The position numbers and the translations under genes are program-made. This document shows positions 61,101 through 64,000 of a DNA stretch of 64,000 bases, one piece after another. Under the pieces are notes generated by a model. It worked only from the letters and a program-made list of their open reading frames with translations, did no database searches and was not told the origin of the DNA. The stretch is from Mauremys mutica (lineage: Eukaryota > Chordata > Testudines > Geoemydidae). Every line of letters begins with the position of its first letter. The first letter of the stretch is position 1. The stretch lies in contig NC_059072.1 of assembly GCF_020497125.1 (NCBI RefSeq), positions 310,018,781 to 310,082,780 of the forward strand, in the 5' to 3' direction.

Positions 61101-63388
61101 ACATCTTACTTTAAATCTATGTTTAAATTACAGTACAGCCCCACATTCACACTGTCATAGGGCACAATCCAGCTCCCAGTAAAATCCATGATACACTCCC
61201 ATTGACTTATTTGGAAGCAGAATCAGGTCCACTCTAGTTCATAATTTATGTTCTAAGTAATTATTTCCCCATGATAAAGTAATCTCCAGTGATCTATATA
61301 TATTTTTCAGAGGAAGAAGACACAAGAGCAAACAGTTTCATTCTCCTTAAGATGACAATAAAGACTAAAGCTTTAACAAGATATGTCCTAACCACAAAAC
61401 GTAAAGAGTACATAAAGCTATCGTGGGCCATGATGAGTCCCAGGAGTAAAAGCAATGAAAAGATCAGAATACAAATCTTCCTTTTCACTGGTACTGAGTA
61501 TCTAATGGAGTTTAAGGGGAAATTATTCATTTTAATTCATACTAAAGAGCAGTTTTGTATTTCAGAATGGAAAATATGGCAAAATAGACCTGTACTGTGA
61601 TTTTTTTTTTGTACCAACATACTTTTTTTCTCCTCTGCAGACTTAACACAGCACAATACTAACCCACTGGATGAGTGGTTTTCAACAACAAAAAAAACAA
61701 CCTACAATGGGAGACTGAGCACTGAGATCTAGGTGATGTTTGGTTAAGAAGTTATTTGTCTAGAATTTGTAAATGGAAACAGATTTTGGGGGGATGGGAG
61801 GATCTATTTAAGATGGAGAACAAATTTTATAGCCTGGTTCTGTGAGTGACAATTGCTTCCAGTACAGCTAATAGGAGTTGCAAGTACTTTTGAAAATTTG
61901 GGCCTGATTTGTCCAACGTCACACAGTAAGTCAGTGGCAGAGATGGAATAGAACTGAAGTCTCCTGACCCATCCCCCTACTTTATTAATGTTCCCAGATT
62001 TTTCTAACTTTACATTTATAAATTTGAAGAACTTGCTTGACAGACACAGATACTCTGCATTTTGAATTTGTGAATCCTCTTTCCGTTATATACCAACCAA
62101 GTATTTCTTTGCAAGGTGGAGAGGTCTCATTTAACAACAATTGAAGCGGAATCAAATCATGCCACTTCCTATCAAAACAGTGCAAGAATCCTAGTTCTAT
62201 AGGAACAAGTGTAGACAGAAGAGTAATCACTCATTAGTTTTAAATTACAGCACGACCACTCTGAAACAAAAGTCCATATAGAACTATAAGACATCCACAC
62301 CAATGTTAAAAAAGCTTTATCACAATCAGTGTTAAGTCAAATATCAGAAATTAGAAGTCAAGCATTCTAAGTGTTCACAAATATACAAGTACAATAAATA
62401 AGTTAAAATGTCAACATGTTTTTAGAAGTTTTACTTTATTGAACTGATGTACCATGTACTATGTACAAGCCTACAAGTTTGTCATGGAGGTCACGGATTC
62501 TGTAACTTTCCACGACCTCTGAGACTTTTGCAGTGGCTAATGCACCTGGCTCAGGGGCAGCTCAGGCAGCCCCTGTGCCAGGCACACTGGCTACTGCTGG
62601 GGCAGTCTAGGACCCTTGCGCTGCCGCCCCCCCCCCCCCCAAAACCTCCCCCCAGCAGAAGAGATTGGGTGTGGGAAGGGGTTGGGGCACAGGACAGGGG
62701 GGTTCTGGGTGGTATTTACCTGGGGTGCAGGTAGGAACCCTGCCGGCTCCGCCGATCCCACCCTCCAGCACCAGCAGGGGTTCCAGGCCATGCACCACCA
62801 CCCGCCTGCCCCCCCCAGCATCCAAGCCGCCCTCCGCCAGCACCCGTGGGGCCCCTGGGCAGCCCCCGAAATTTTAATCACCGGTATTTTTAGTAAAAAT
62901 CATGGACAGGTAACGGACCATGAATTTTTGTTTACTGCCTGTGACCTGTCTGTGACTTACTAAAAATACCTGTGACTAAAACGTAACATTAACTATGTAC
63001 CATGAACAGATATATAATGTATTATTGTAGTAAATGTTATATACCAGCTAAGCATCAGATAAAGTGCATTATTGTTCATCATACTATACCACAGTAAGTA
63101 GTTCTTTTCTACTGAAAACATTGACTTTTAATAACAACAAGCAGCAGTGTGTTAAAGCGCTTCATGTCATCTTATCATAACTAGGACCCAATTCTGCTGC
63201 CTTTCTTTAAGCCCAGTTTCAATTGAGACCACTTACAAAAAAAAGTACTTCTTAAAACAAGGATGGCAGAATCCAGTTTAAAAACAATCCACAACATTAT
63301 ATAAAGTATAAATAAGGTAGTGTACATACTTTTCTGCTTGTAGCTTTGTCGTCTTCACCATCAAATCCTGAGTCTGTTCCTTTGCTGC
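6225..63388 (-). CDS. COG6: COG6, conserved oligomeric Golgi complex subunit 6 (10 internal exons, partial gene)
   Basis: COG6 belongs to lobe B (COG5-COG8) of the COG tether, a cytosolic complex on Golgi membranes that captures retrograde intra-Golgi vesicles and so keeps glycosylation enzymes in place; loss in humans causes a congenital disorder of glycosylation. Ten exons on the minus strand read in order with matching phases: 63388-63330, 34827-34716, 31024-30942, 30710-30640, 29763-29670, 24186-24058, 23969-23878, 14678-14614, 8182-8091 and 6342-6225. They total 915 nt, or 305 codons with no stop. Diagnostic peptides include [35 protein letters not shown] and [20 protein letters not shown], nearly identical to mammalian COG6. 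The piece corresponds to about residues 124-428 of ~657. The start codon, N-terminal coiled coil, C-terminus, promoter and polyadenylation site are outside the window. The family assignment is recognised from memory of the protein; the splice joins are inferred from borders and phase. Confidence 0.96.
6343..8090 (-). other. COG6 intron, 1748 bp
   Basis: A/T-rich intron between two confirmed exons. I recognise no gene, RNA or transposable element in it. Confidence 0.85.
8091..8182 (-). CDS. COG6: COG6 internal exon
   Basis: This 92-nt exon has a ccacAG acceptor and a GTATAC donor. It begins in phase 0 and reads [20 protein letters not shown] then [10 protein letters not shown] plus AG of a serine codon. 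This region is part of the alpha-helical body of COG6. Confidence 0.95.
8960..9500 (-). repeat. Unclassified tRNA-like interspersed repeat, copy 1
   Basis: It shares phrases with 10060-11060, such as 'gattcacaaag', 'aggtgc' and 'ctagctagcc...ggaggtgc'-like text. At 9408-9452 the minus strand has a tRNA-like block (cccagtagttagggtatcac then gatgtgggagaccc). It looks like a tRNA-derived, partly fold-back element; I cannot assign a known family. Confidence 0.45.
10060..11060 (+). repeat. Unclassified tRNA-like interspersed repeat, copy 2
   Basis: A plus-strand tRNA-like block at 10508-10566 (agtggttagagtacatgcct, then gatgtgggagacccaaattc) carries recognisable but degraded A and B box positions. 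A second, inverted tRNA-like block follows near 10570-10670. Together with copy 1 it suggests a dispersed element with tRNA-like arms in opposite orientations. Confidence 0.45.
11431..11632 (+). mobile_element. Turtle tRNA-derived SINE
   Basis: The head has pol III promoter boxes: A box tagctcagtggtttgagc (about 11441-11458) and B box gagttcaatcc (11484-11494). The tail resembles the CR1 3' end ('ggactcaatgacctttcaag'), followed by an att/ata repeat. This is the typical cryptodiran SINE layout: tRNA head, linker and LINE-like tail used for copying in trans. Confidence 0.85.
11753..12476. mobile_element. hAT-type fold-back element, 724 bp
   Basis: Terminal inverted repeats TAGGGTTGTCAA and TTGACAGCCCTA are flanked by a perfect 8-bp duplication, CTTTTTAT (11745-11752 and 12477-12484), as expected of hAT. 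Almost the whole element is one imperfect palindrome: 'caattgcaacacag' on the left mirrors 'tgtgttgtaattg' on the right, and 'gtactgtagtgcaatctctt' mirrors 'aagagattgcactacagtac'. It has no coding capacity. Confidence 0.88.
13641..14454. mobile_element. hAT-type element with palindromic ends and internal fold-backs, 814 bp
   Basis: Both ends carry TAGGGCCCTA, itself a perfect palindrome, followed by the longer inverted repeat (caaattcacgg / ccgtgaatttg). An exact 8-bp duplication, ATAAAATC, flanks it at 13633-13640 and 14455-14462. The middle (13850-14235) is GC-rich and made of repeated units that fold back, for example 'cttcagagctggg' against 'ccagctctgaagg'. It also includes a GT repeat (13782-13809). 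It has no gene. Confidence 0.88.
13782..13809. repeat. GT microsatellite
   Basis: A run of gt/gagt dinucleotides inside the hAT element at 13641-14454. Confidence 0.85.
14614..14678 (-). CDS. COG6: COG6 internal exon
   Basis: This 65-nt exon follows a pyrimidine-containing acceptor ending tgtAG and ends CTGAAG before a GTGGAA donor. With the G carried over it reads [20 protein letters not shown] then LK. The conserved run [15 protein letters not shown] leaves no doubt. The donor GTGGAA is weaker than the others. Confidence 0.95.
15291..15404 (-). repeat. CR1 LINE 3' end, 5'-truncated
   Basis: It begins with tcatagactcatagacttta, the complement of CR1 terminal octamers, and continues 'ggtcagaagggaccattatg'. 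The same sequence recurs at 54127-54780, which extends further. It is a short 3' remnant on the minus strand. Confidence 0.8.
16378..18060. repeat. Nested direct and inverted repeats inside the hAT element
   Basis: A direct repeat of about 75 bp (16378-16455 and 17981-18060, starting 'gatatcacaaacaggtatat' and 'gatatcacaagcaggtacat') brackets about 1.5 kb of A/T-rich DNA. Inside it, 16819-16910 and 17670-17757 are inverted copies (complement of 'actaacgct...gagatattaat'). The second direct-repeat copy sits just before the transposase start, so the first is probably a partial duplicate. Confidence 0.75.
17368..17612. repeat. 245-bp imperfect palindrome
   Basis: Left arm 'ttcaaactgcaagcacagtc' is mirrored by right arm 'gactgtgtttgcagtttgaa', and the match continues to a centre near 17490. 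Both strands give nearly the same short peptide, which is a consequence of the symmetry and not a gene. Confidence 0.85.
18031..20340 (+). pseudogene. hAT transposase, frameshifted
   Basis: The first block (18031-18480) has a BED-type zinc finger: a cysteine pair around [20 protein letters not shown] and the histidines of [11 protein letters not shown]. After a frameshift near 18470 come [20 protein letters not shown] and then [18 protein letters not shown] (18960 on), where the D of CIDN sits at a catalytic-core position. Next are the CxxH signature [15 protein letters not shown] (about 19210) and [14 protein letters not shown] (19380). The dimerisation block resembles [18 protein letters not shown] (about 20230-20300). 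At least three stops or frameshifts break it. In an intact hAT this enzyme cuts and joins the element ends in the nucleus. Confidence 0.88.
22103..22308 (+). mobile_element. Penelope-like element tail
   Basis: This segment matches a dispersed vertebrate family with the order 'ttccattctatgcatccgat', hairpin, 'aataaatttgttagtctcta', 'ggtgccacaagtactcctgt' and 'acagactaaacacagctgct'. A direct repeat ACTCCTAG flanks it at 22095-22102 and 22309-22316. The link to Penelope-like elements is by analogy with the insertion at 972-1408, whose terminal part shares the hairpin and the 'gttagtct...ggtgccaca' text next to a GIY-YIG-type coding end. Confidence 0.65.
22190..22227 (+). ncRNA. Hammerhead-like ribozyme core
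   Basis: CCGATGA (consensus C-U-G-A-N-G-A with one change) is followed by a perfect 6-bp stem GTGGGC/GCCCAC closed by TGTA, then GAAA, then a two-pair stem GC-TTAT-GC, U and C. This is the order of hammerhead helix II, GAAA, minimal helix III and the cleavage base. Such cores are known in Penelope-like elements. Against activity: one extra A lies between the first core and helix II, U4 is C here, and helix I is weak. Confidence 0.45.
23878..23969 (-). CDS. COG6: COG6 internal exon
   Basis: This 92-nt exon has a ttAG acceptor and a GTATTA donor. It completes the arginine codon and reads [20 protein letters not shown] then [10 protein letters not shown] plus G. Mammals have LLKHVTTQ at the end, so the exon is near-identical. 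The preceding intron (23970-24057) is 88 bp with no recognisable insert. Confidence 0.96.
24058..24186 (-). CDS. COG6: COG6 internal exon (most diagnostic)
   Basis: This 129-nt exon has an acAG acceptor and a GTAGGA donor. It finishes the lysine codon and encodes [20 protein letters not shown] followed by [20 protein letters not shown] and PL plus AG of an arginine codon. This is the most recognisable block of COG6 and settles the gene identity. The intron that follows is only 88 bp, in strong contrast to the multi-kilobase neighbours. Confidence 0.97.
24480..24944 (-). repeat. Unclassified interspersed repeat, possibly a solo LTR
   Basis: A GC-richer, pyrimidine-rich block ending 'gtgtgggggaacaccccatt' resembles long terminal repeats seen dispersed in turtle genomes when read on the minus strand. 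I could not define ends or a target duplication. Confidence 0.3.
24945..25480 (-). repeat. Degraded L3/CR1-type LINE fragment
   Basis: The text 'cttccagtctccggggacct' then 'ccccagtgttccaatactta' and 'gagggctcctcaaccagctc' is the complement of a recurrent L3/CR1 reverse-transcriptase region. It is full of stops. Confidence 0.6.
27650..27772. repeat. Short palindromic amniote repeat
   Basis: 'ggccctaattcagcaaagca' near the left end is mirrored, with decay, by 'cttaagtattttgctctatc' on the right, with 'attgaagtcaaagtgagtaa' at the centre. It is a small fold-back element of a type common in reptiles and birds. Confidence 0.5.
27808..28119. mobile_element. hAT-type non-autonomous element, 312 bp
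   Basis: The left end CAGAGGTAGGCAACCT pairs with the right end AGGTTGTGGACCCTTG as diverged inverted repeats, and an exact 8-bp duplication, GACTAACA, flanks it (27800-27807 and 28120-28127). The interior has the typical 'tatggcacgtgtgccgaagg' stretch and no coding capacity. Confidence 0.88.
29171..29356 (-). mobile_element. Turtle tRNA-derived SINE
   Basis: Minus-strand copy starting at the head near 29356 (complement of 'cactgagctatcccccac' gives the A box; complement of 'gaagattgaactcacaaccc' gives the B box) and ending with the CR1-like tail 'tcatagaattataggatatc'. It directly precedes a second SINE in the same orientation. Confidence 0.87.
29361..29549 (-). mobile_element. Turtle tRNA-derived SINE, second subfamily
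   Basis: Minus-strand copy whose tail (complement of 'ctcatagaactggaagggac') belongs to the same subfamily as 11431-11632. Its head, at 29549, lies 120 bp from the COG6 exon at 29670. The two SINEs sit head to tail with a 4-bp gap. Confidence 0.87.
29670..29763 (-). CDS. COG6: COG6 internal exon
   Basis: This 94-nt exon is bounded by a tatAG acceptor and a GTAAGT donor. It completes the serine codon and reads [20 protein letters not shown] then [10 protein letters not shown] plus AA of a lysine codon. The sequence is almost unchanged from mammals. Two SINEs in antisense orientation to each other's promoter context end 120 bp from its 3' splice border (29171-29549), inside the next intron. 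Confidence 0.96.
29764..30639 (-). other. COG6 intron, 876 bp
   Basis: Mostly A/T-rich. Positions 30225-30490 are distinctly GC-richer and include 'gcggtcgcgaccca', resembling the interior of a degraded hAT-type repeat; I cannot name it. Confidence 0.8.
30640..30710 (-). CDS. COG6: COG6 internal exon
   Basis: This 71-nt exon is bounded by a tgtAG acceptor and a GTAGGA donor. It completes a glycine codon and reads [20 protein letters not shown] then WAQ plus one base of a serine codon. The run [14 protein letters not shown] is a strongly conserved COG6 segment just before the middle, helical-bundle part of the protein. Confidence 0.95.
30942..31024 (-). CDS. COG6: COG6 internal exon
   Basis: This 83-nt exon reads [20 protein letters not shown] and then RTNQQRT plus GG of a glycine codon. 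The acceptor is a short A/T-rich aaAG and the donor is GTGAGT. The mammalian protein has QQTAG where this one has QQRTG, a small local change next to the splice junction. The following intron is only 231 bp. Confidence 0.95.
31570..31767 (-). mobile_element. Turtle tRNA-derived SINE
   Basis: Minus-strand copy very close in sequence to 29171-29356, with the CR1-like octamer repeated at its 3' end ('tcatagaatagaatcataga'). Confidence 0.88.
33476..33550. repeat. Small palindromic element
   Basis: Inverted ends gggcctaatccaaaa (33477-33491) and ttttggattaggccc (33534-33548) enclose about 40 bp including an A-run. It is a short fold-back repeat; no clear target duplication. Confidence 0.6.
34084..34116. 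repeat. TA/CA microsatellite
   Basis: A run of ta dinucleotides passes directly into ca dinucleotides. Confidence 0.9.
34158..34370. mobile_element. Head-to-head dimer of Penelope-like terminal segments, 13-bp target duplication
   Basis: A perfect 13-bp repeat, CATGAACTGTTAA, flanks the 213-bp insert (34145-34157 and 34371-34383). The left part (34158-about 34245) is the minus-strand copy and the right part (about 34249-34370) the plus-strand copy of one terminal segment, so the insert is a near-perfect palindrome. Each arm begins with CTGAAGA, the GTGGGT/ACCCAC hairpin and GAAA, followed by 'gtctgttagtctataaggtg'. There is no coding part. The perfect duplication shows it entered the chromosome already as an inverted dimer. 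Confidence 0.82.
34716..34827 (-). CDS. COG6: COG6 internal exon
   Basis: This 112-nt exon lies between an AG acceptor and a GTAACT donor. One base finishes the codon begun in the previous exon, then 37 codons run through [13 protein letters not shown] and end [12 protein letters not shown], which matches the conserved LLRGTREGPITE of COG6. Compared with the mammalian sequence I recall, there are conservative changes such as [12 protein letters not shown] for LSKFQLTSDEMS. Phase is 0 at its 3' end, matching the GAT start of the next exon. Confidence 0.95.
36247..36490 (-). repeat. CR1 LINE 3' region
   Basis: The complement of 'gaccaaaggtccatctagct' and 'gccaatgccaggtgccccag' is characteristic of the CR1 3' untranslated region. 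It is truncated and decayed. Confidence 0.75.
37794..38266 (+). repeat. 5' LTR of the endogenous retrovirus
   Basis: It begins TGTGGAAG and ends CTCCGACA. A TATA box (TATAAAG, 38101-38107) and a polyadenylation signal (AATAAA, 38206-38211) are placed as in gammaretroviral LTRs, implying U3 of about 335 bp. Confidence 0.95.
38101..38211 (+). promoter_or_regulatory. LTR core promoter and polyadenylation signal
   Basis: TATAAAG at 38101 and AATAAA at 38206 are 105 bp apart, consistent with a transcription start near 38130 and a short R region. The same pair recurs at 45017 and 45122 in the 3' LTR. Confidence 0.7.
38270..38287 (+). other. Primer binding site, complementary to tRNA-Pro
   Basis: TGGGGGCTCGTCCGGGAT lies three bases after the 5' LTR. 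This 18-mer is the standard proline-tRNA primer site of many gammaretroviruses. Confidence 0.9.
38739..38760. repeat. TG microsatellite in the retroviral leader
   Basis: A short tg run follows an A-run (38670-38684) between the primer site and gag. Confidence 0.8.
39190..39420 (+). pseudogene. gag: gag fragment (matrix N-terminus), prematurely stopped
   Basis: A 76-codon frame starts MGKGQSK, with glycine 2 in a myristoylation-type context, as in retroviral matrix proteins, and stops at TGA 39418-39420. About 900 bp of leader separates it from the primer site, which is the right place for gag. Aromatic and basic residues follow, but no capsid or zinc-knuckle continuation is recognisable downstream. 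Confidence 0.6.
39421..41935 (+). other. Retroviral interior without recognisable gag or pol
   Basis: About 2.5 kb lies where capsid, protease and reverse transcriptase should be. All frames are closed often, and I find no protease, YxDD-type or RNase H motif in either strand. The only coding-like hint is a basic stretch near 40500-40600. It may be a replaced or highly decayed region; I cannot say which. Confidence 0.6.
41936..42915 (+). pseudogene. pol: pol integrase domain, frameshift and stop
   Basis: The core starts at 41936 with the first catalytic Asp in [14 protein letters not shown] and continues to about 42220, where the reading shifts. The second Asp lies in [10 protein letters not shown] (about 42255). 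The position of the catalytic Glu holds Asp in [11 protein letters not shown] (codon 42349-42351). A TGA at 42526-42528 precedes the C-terminal domain ([18 protein letters not shown] and [10 protein letters not shown]), which has the gammaretroviral type of SH3-like fold. In an intact virus this enzyme inserts the DNA copy into the host chromosome; this copy cannot. Confidence 0.88.
42797..44673 (+). pseudogene. env: env remnant, several breaks
   Basis: A leader-like frame overlaps the end of pol (42797-43000) and has a hydrophobic signal-peptide-like core, [17 protein letters not shown]. Short open pieces follow in changing frames (43171-43359, 43289-43543, 43611-43853). The last block (44125-44673, 182 codons) has sequons NLT and NWT, a hydrophobic membrane segment at about residues 114-137 ([20 protein letters not shown]) followed by a basic CCCWKKR tail, so it is the C-terminal membrane-anchored part. 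No full-length surface subunit, cleavage site or immunosuppressive-type motif is recognisable. Confidence 0.75.
44698..44709 (+). other. Polypurine tract
   Basis: AAAAGGGGGGAG directly abuts the TG of the 3' LTR, as expected for the plus-strand DNA primer. Confidence 0.88.
44710..45182 (+). repeat. 3' LTR of the endogenous retrovirus
   Basis: It is identical to the 5' LTR except for C instead of T at 45159. The flank that follows is ccatcatt. Confidence 0.95.
45582..45684. mobile_element. hAT-type miniature element, 103 bp
   Basis: Ends TAGGGTTACC and GGCAACCCTA are inverted repeats. The flanks ATGCAAGC (45574-45581) and ATGCAAGA (45685-45692) agree at 7 of 8 positions, consistent with a hAT target duplication. 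Confidence 0.8.
45694..45883. mobile_element. Inverted dimer of a second Penelope-like family
   Basis: Left arm 'gtaatatcttttattgggcc' and right arm 'gatccaataaaatgttacct' mirror each other around the perfect palindrome acacagagctctgtgt (about 45770-45785). The unit (see also 51773-51868) has the same order of motifs as the other Penelope-like tails, but the CTGAAGA core has been lost here at the join. Confidence 0.6.
46546..47265. mobile_element. hAT-type non-autonomous element with GC-rich interior, 720 bp
   Basis: Inverted ends CAGGGGAGGGCAAACT and AGTTTGCCCTCCCCTG are perfect, and an exact 8-bp duplication, CTCTAAAG, flanks it (46538-46545 and 47266-47273). The interior has g-rich tandem runs (46620-46810) and a palindrome around 'cttggccaatgggagc'-type text (47005-47050). 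Long reading frames on both strands come from base composition, not from a gene. Confidence 0.9.
48505..48655. repeat. GC-rich inverted repeat
   Basis: 'gacctgccgccgaagtgtcc' and 'cgaagacccgccgcgggg' on the left are mirrored by 'ccccgccgcgggtcttcg' and 'gggcacttcggcggcaggtc' on the right, giving arms of about 40 bp. Related shorter repeats follow to 48740. Confidence 0.8.
48769..48783. repeat. Poly-C run
   Basis: About 14 consecutive C residues; the exact count should be regarded as uncertain in any assembly. Confidence 0.8.
49201..50010. repeat. 35-bp minisatellite, about 23 units in both orientations
   Basis: Two unit forms alternate in blocks. Form A reads ctgggattgaaagcgctctg then ggctccccgccgcgg; form B reads cgggcagcccagagcgctct then gattccccgccgcgg. 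Form B is close to the reverse complement of form A, because the unit is quasi-palindromic around agagcgctct and ccgcgg. From 49435 to 49720 form A repeats almost without change. Since 35 is not divisible by 3, successive units cycle through all frames. Confidence 0.9.
50042..50119. repeat. Terminal hairpin of the GC-rich element
   Basis: 'cctgattataggccgcaccc' then ctaatttaag is mirrored by 'cttaaattagggg' and 'gtgcggcctatactcagg', so the right end can fold into a hairpin of nearly 30 pairs. Confidence 0.8.
50556..50668 (-). repeat. CR1-type LINE 3' fragment
   Basis: 'aatcatagaaatgtggggct' then 'ggaagggaccttgagaggtc' is the complement of a CR1 3' end, here with an internal deletion. Confidence 0.65.
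50876..50965. repeat. Short palindromic amniote repeat
   Basis: 'actgacctcagtggaattat' and 'aagtgagaggagaatcaggc' belong to a small dispersed fold-back repeat seen in many amniotes. Confidence 0.4.
51773..51868 (-). mobile_element. Penelope-like tail, second family, single copy
   Basis: On the minus strand it reads acCTGAAGA, A, GAGC-GCTGTGTA-GCTC, then aAAA in place of GAAA, GCTTGTCTC and 'ggtccaataaaagatattac'. The motif order is that of the hammerhead-like core at 22190-22227. The unit is the one found as an inverted dimer at 45694-45883. Confidence 0.55.
51875..52132. repeat. Probable miniature inverted-repeat element
   Basis: 'aagggcacgtctacact' at the left and 'tatagtgtagc' at the right are weak inverted ends; 'gtctacactgttggataggt' recurs inside. 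A related end occurs at 27041-27078. No duplication could be fixed. Confidence 0.4.
52569..52597. repeat. CT/TA microsatellite
   Basis: A run of ct dinucleotides continues directly into ta dinucleotides. Confidence 0.9.
53650..53828 (+). mobile_element. Turtle tRNA-derived SINE
   Basis: Plus-strand copy with A box region gatagcccagcggtttgagc, B box gagttcaatcc and the CR1-like tail 'tccaaccctgatattctatg'. It lacks the first few bases of the head. Confidence 0.88.
54127..54780 (-). repeat. CR1 LINE 3' end, about 650 bp
   Basis: It starts with the complement of the CR1 octamers (ctcatagactttaaggtcag) and runs through 'aaattccttcccgaccccaa' and 'ggaaggctgttccagaactt', all typical of the turtle CR1 3' portion. 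It is truncated at its 5' end near 54780. Confidence 0.85.
59036..61060 (-). repeat. CR1/L3-type LINE remnant with an interruption
   Basis: The 3' end begins 'atcacagaaatggagggctg'. On the minus strand 59576-59382 encodes a decayed C-terminal reverse-transcriptase segment ([20 protein letters not shown] then [15 protein letters not shown]). Further LINE text continues to 59828 and resumes at about 60715 ('catgaaatctatcatttcat'). The 59830-60710 block between them is different: it has an AATAAA (60346) and no LINE resemblance, and may be a later insertion. Confidence 0.7.
59830..60710 (+). repeat. Unclassified block interrupting the LINE, possibly a solo LTR
   Basis: It separates two parts of one LINE. 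It contains 'tttttaataaacttattttg' and GC-richer ends. I could not define terminal TG/CA or a certain duplication (TCACA occurs near both edges). Confidence 0.3.
62480..62985. repeat. Fold-back repeat with GC-rich centre
   Basis: The left end 'gtcatggaggtcacggattc' and right end 'gtgacttactaaaaatacct' belong to a dispersed turtle repeat. Near the right end, ggtatttttagtaaaaatca is mirrored by 'acttactaaaaatacc'. The centre has a poly-C run (62626-62640). Confidence 0.55.
63330..63388 (-). CDS. COG6: COG6 internal exon (coiled-coil region, first in window)
   Basis: This 59-nt exon begins after a ctAG acceptor and ends before a GTATGT donor. It reads [19 protein letters not shown] plus two bases (AA) that are completed by the first T of the next exon to an Asn codon. 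It lies in the N-terminal coiled-coil part of COG6, around residues 124-142 of the vertebrate protein. It is the most 5' exon visible; I found no upstream exon in the remaining 612 bases to the right. The downstream intron is 28.5 kb. Confidence 0.93.
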
Positions 63389-64000
63389 CTAGAATATAAT
63401 TTGAATCACTGTAGCTATATGAAGTTAACATACAGTACCAAACTAATTCCATTTCTACTGTATTTAAATATACTTTTAAAAGCCCTCTAATTACAAGCCA
63501 TTTAAACAAAGTACTCTTTGAAGGAGAACCACCATGTTATAATAACCATTAATCGATTATTTCCTAGTTTTCAATATTTAGGCATAAAAAAGGAATTCCA
63601 TTTAAAATTCTTGACCTGTGCTACAGAACCATTTCAACACATATTATAATTAGTTTCAATTATTTTATTTGGTCCTTCAGGCTGCAAATAGTTTGTGCTA
63701 CAAATGAGTTGGACATGCTCATCTGCATGCAAAAGGGCTCAGATATCTATTTAGCCCTGTTCTCTGGGCAGCCTTTAAGCATAGTACATCCAGCATAGGC
63801 TCTGGATGATGGGCAGTGACAAGCCAGCGGCTCCATTAGGGCTAGCTCCCCAGGTGACAGCCAACTGCACCAGAGCTGTGGCTCGTGTCAAAACGAAACA
63901 GCACAGGAATGTGACTTTGAGCCATAAGGGAATGAGCTCTATTTTATTACTGTTGGTCTATCTGTGCTCCCTCTAGAAACTATAGATATCATTCCAGGGA
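63389..64000 (-). other. COG6 intron, incomplete (right end of window)
   Basis: Intron upstream of the first visible exon. The expected preceding exon, ending near S-N-C-C-Q-D-M, was not found in it. No repeat is recognised. Confidence 0.75.

Larger units (their letters stand above)
34828..63329 (-). other. COG6 intron, 28.5 kb
   Basis: The exons at both ends are phase-compatible (two bases AA plus one base T), so no exon needs to be missing here. Its main contents are the endogenous retrovirus (37794-45182), several hAT and Penelope-like insertions, the 2.6-kb GC-rich element (47483-50119) and CR1/L3 LINE pieces. Stretches with nothing recognised: 34830-36240, 36500-37790, 45890-46530, 52150-52560, 52610-53640, 54800-59030 and 61090-62470. 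Confidence 0.85.

Overview
The window is nuclear DNA of a reptile, most likely a hidden-neck (cryptodiran) turtle. This rests on at least five copies of the tRNA-headed, CR1-tailed SINE typical of turtles, many 5'-truncated CR1 LINEs, hAT-type fold-back elements with 8-bp target duplications, and Penelope-like element tails. There is no bacterial, organellar or viral-genome gene layout.

One host gene crosses the window on the minus strand: COG6, subunit 6 of the conserved oligomeric Golgi complex. Ten consecutive internal exons (63330-63388 down to 6225-6342) are readable. All have AG/GT splice borders and compatible phases, and together they encode 305 codons, matching roughly residues 124-428 of the vertebrate protein. 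The 5' exons lie to the right of the window and the 3' exons to the left. Everything else is COG6 intron sequence, including one 28.5-kb intron (34828-63329).

The introns are mostly transposable elements. From left to right: a Penelope-like insertion with a 12-bp target duplication (972-1408); a decayed DIRS-like gag (4.3-6.06 kb); two copies of a tRNA-like repeat (9.0-11.1 kb); two fold-back hAT elements (11753-12476, 13641-14454); a 4.7-kb hAT transposon with a broken BED-finger transposase and nested palindromes (15861-20592); a Penelope-like tail with a hammerhead-like fold (22103-22308); a small hAT element (27808-28119); several SINEs; a head-to-head dimer of Penelope-like tails (34158-34370); a 7.4-kb endogenous retrovirus whose LTRs differ at 1 of 473 positions but whose interior is defective (37794-45182); a small hAT element (45582-45684), a second inverted dimer (45694-45883) and a GC-rich hAT element (46546-47265); a 2.6-kb GC-rich element carrying a 35-bp quasi-palindromic minisatellite (47483-50119); and CR1/L3-type LINE remnants to the right end.

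No new protein-coding system was found. The points most worth following are the hammerhead-like cores and inverted-dimer structure of the Penelope-like insertions, the young but gutted retrovirus, and the GC-rich element that looks like a CpG island and yields a false 500-codon reading frame.
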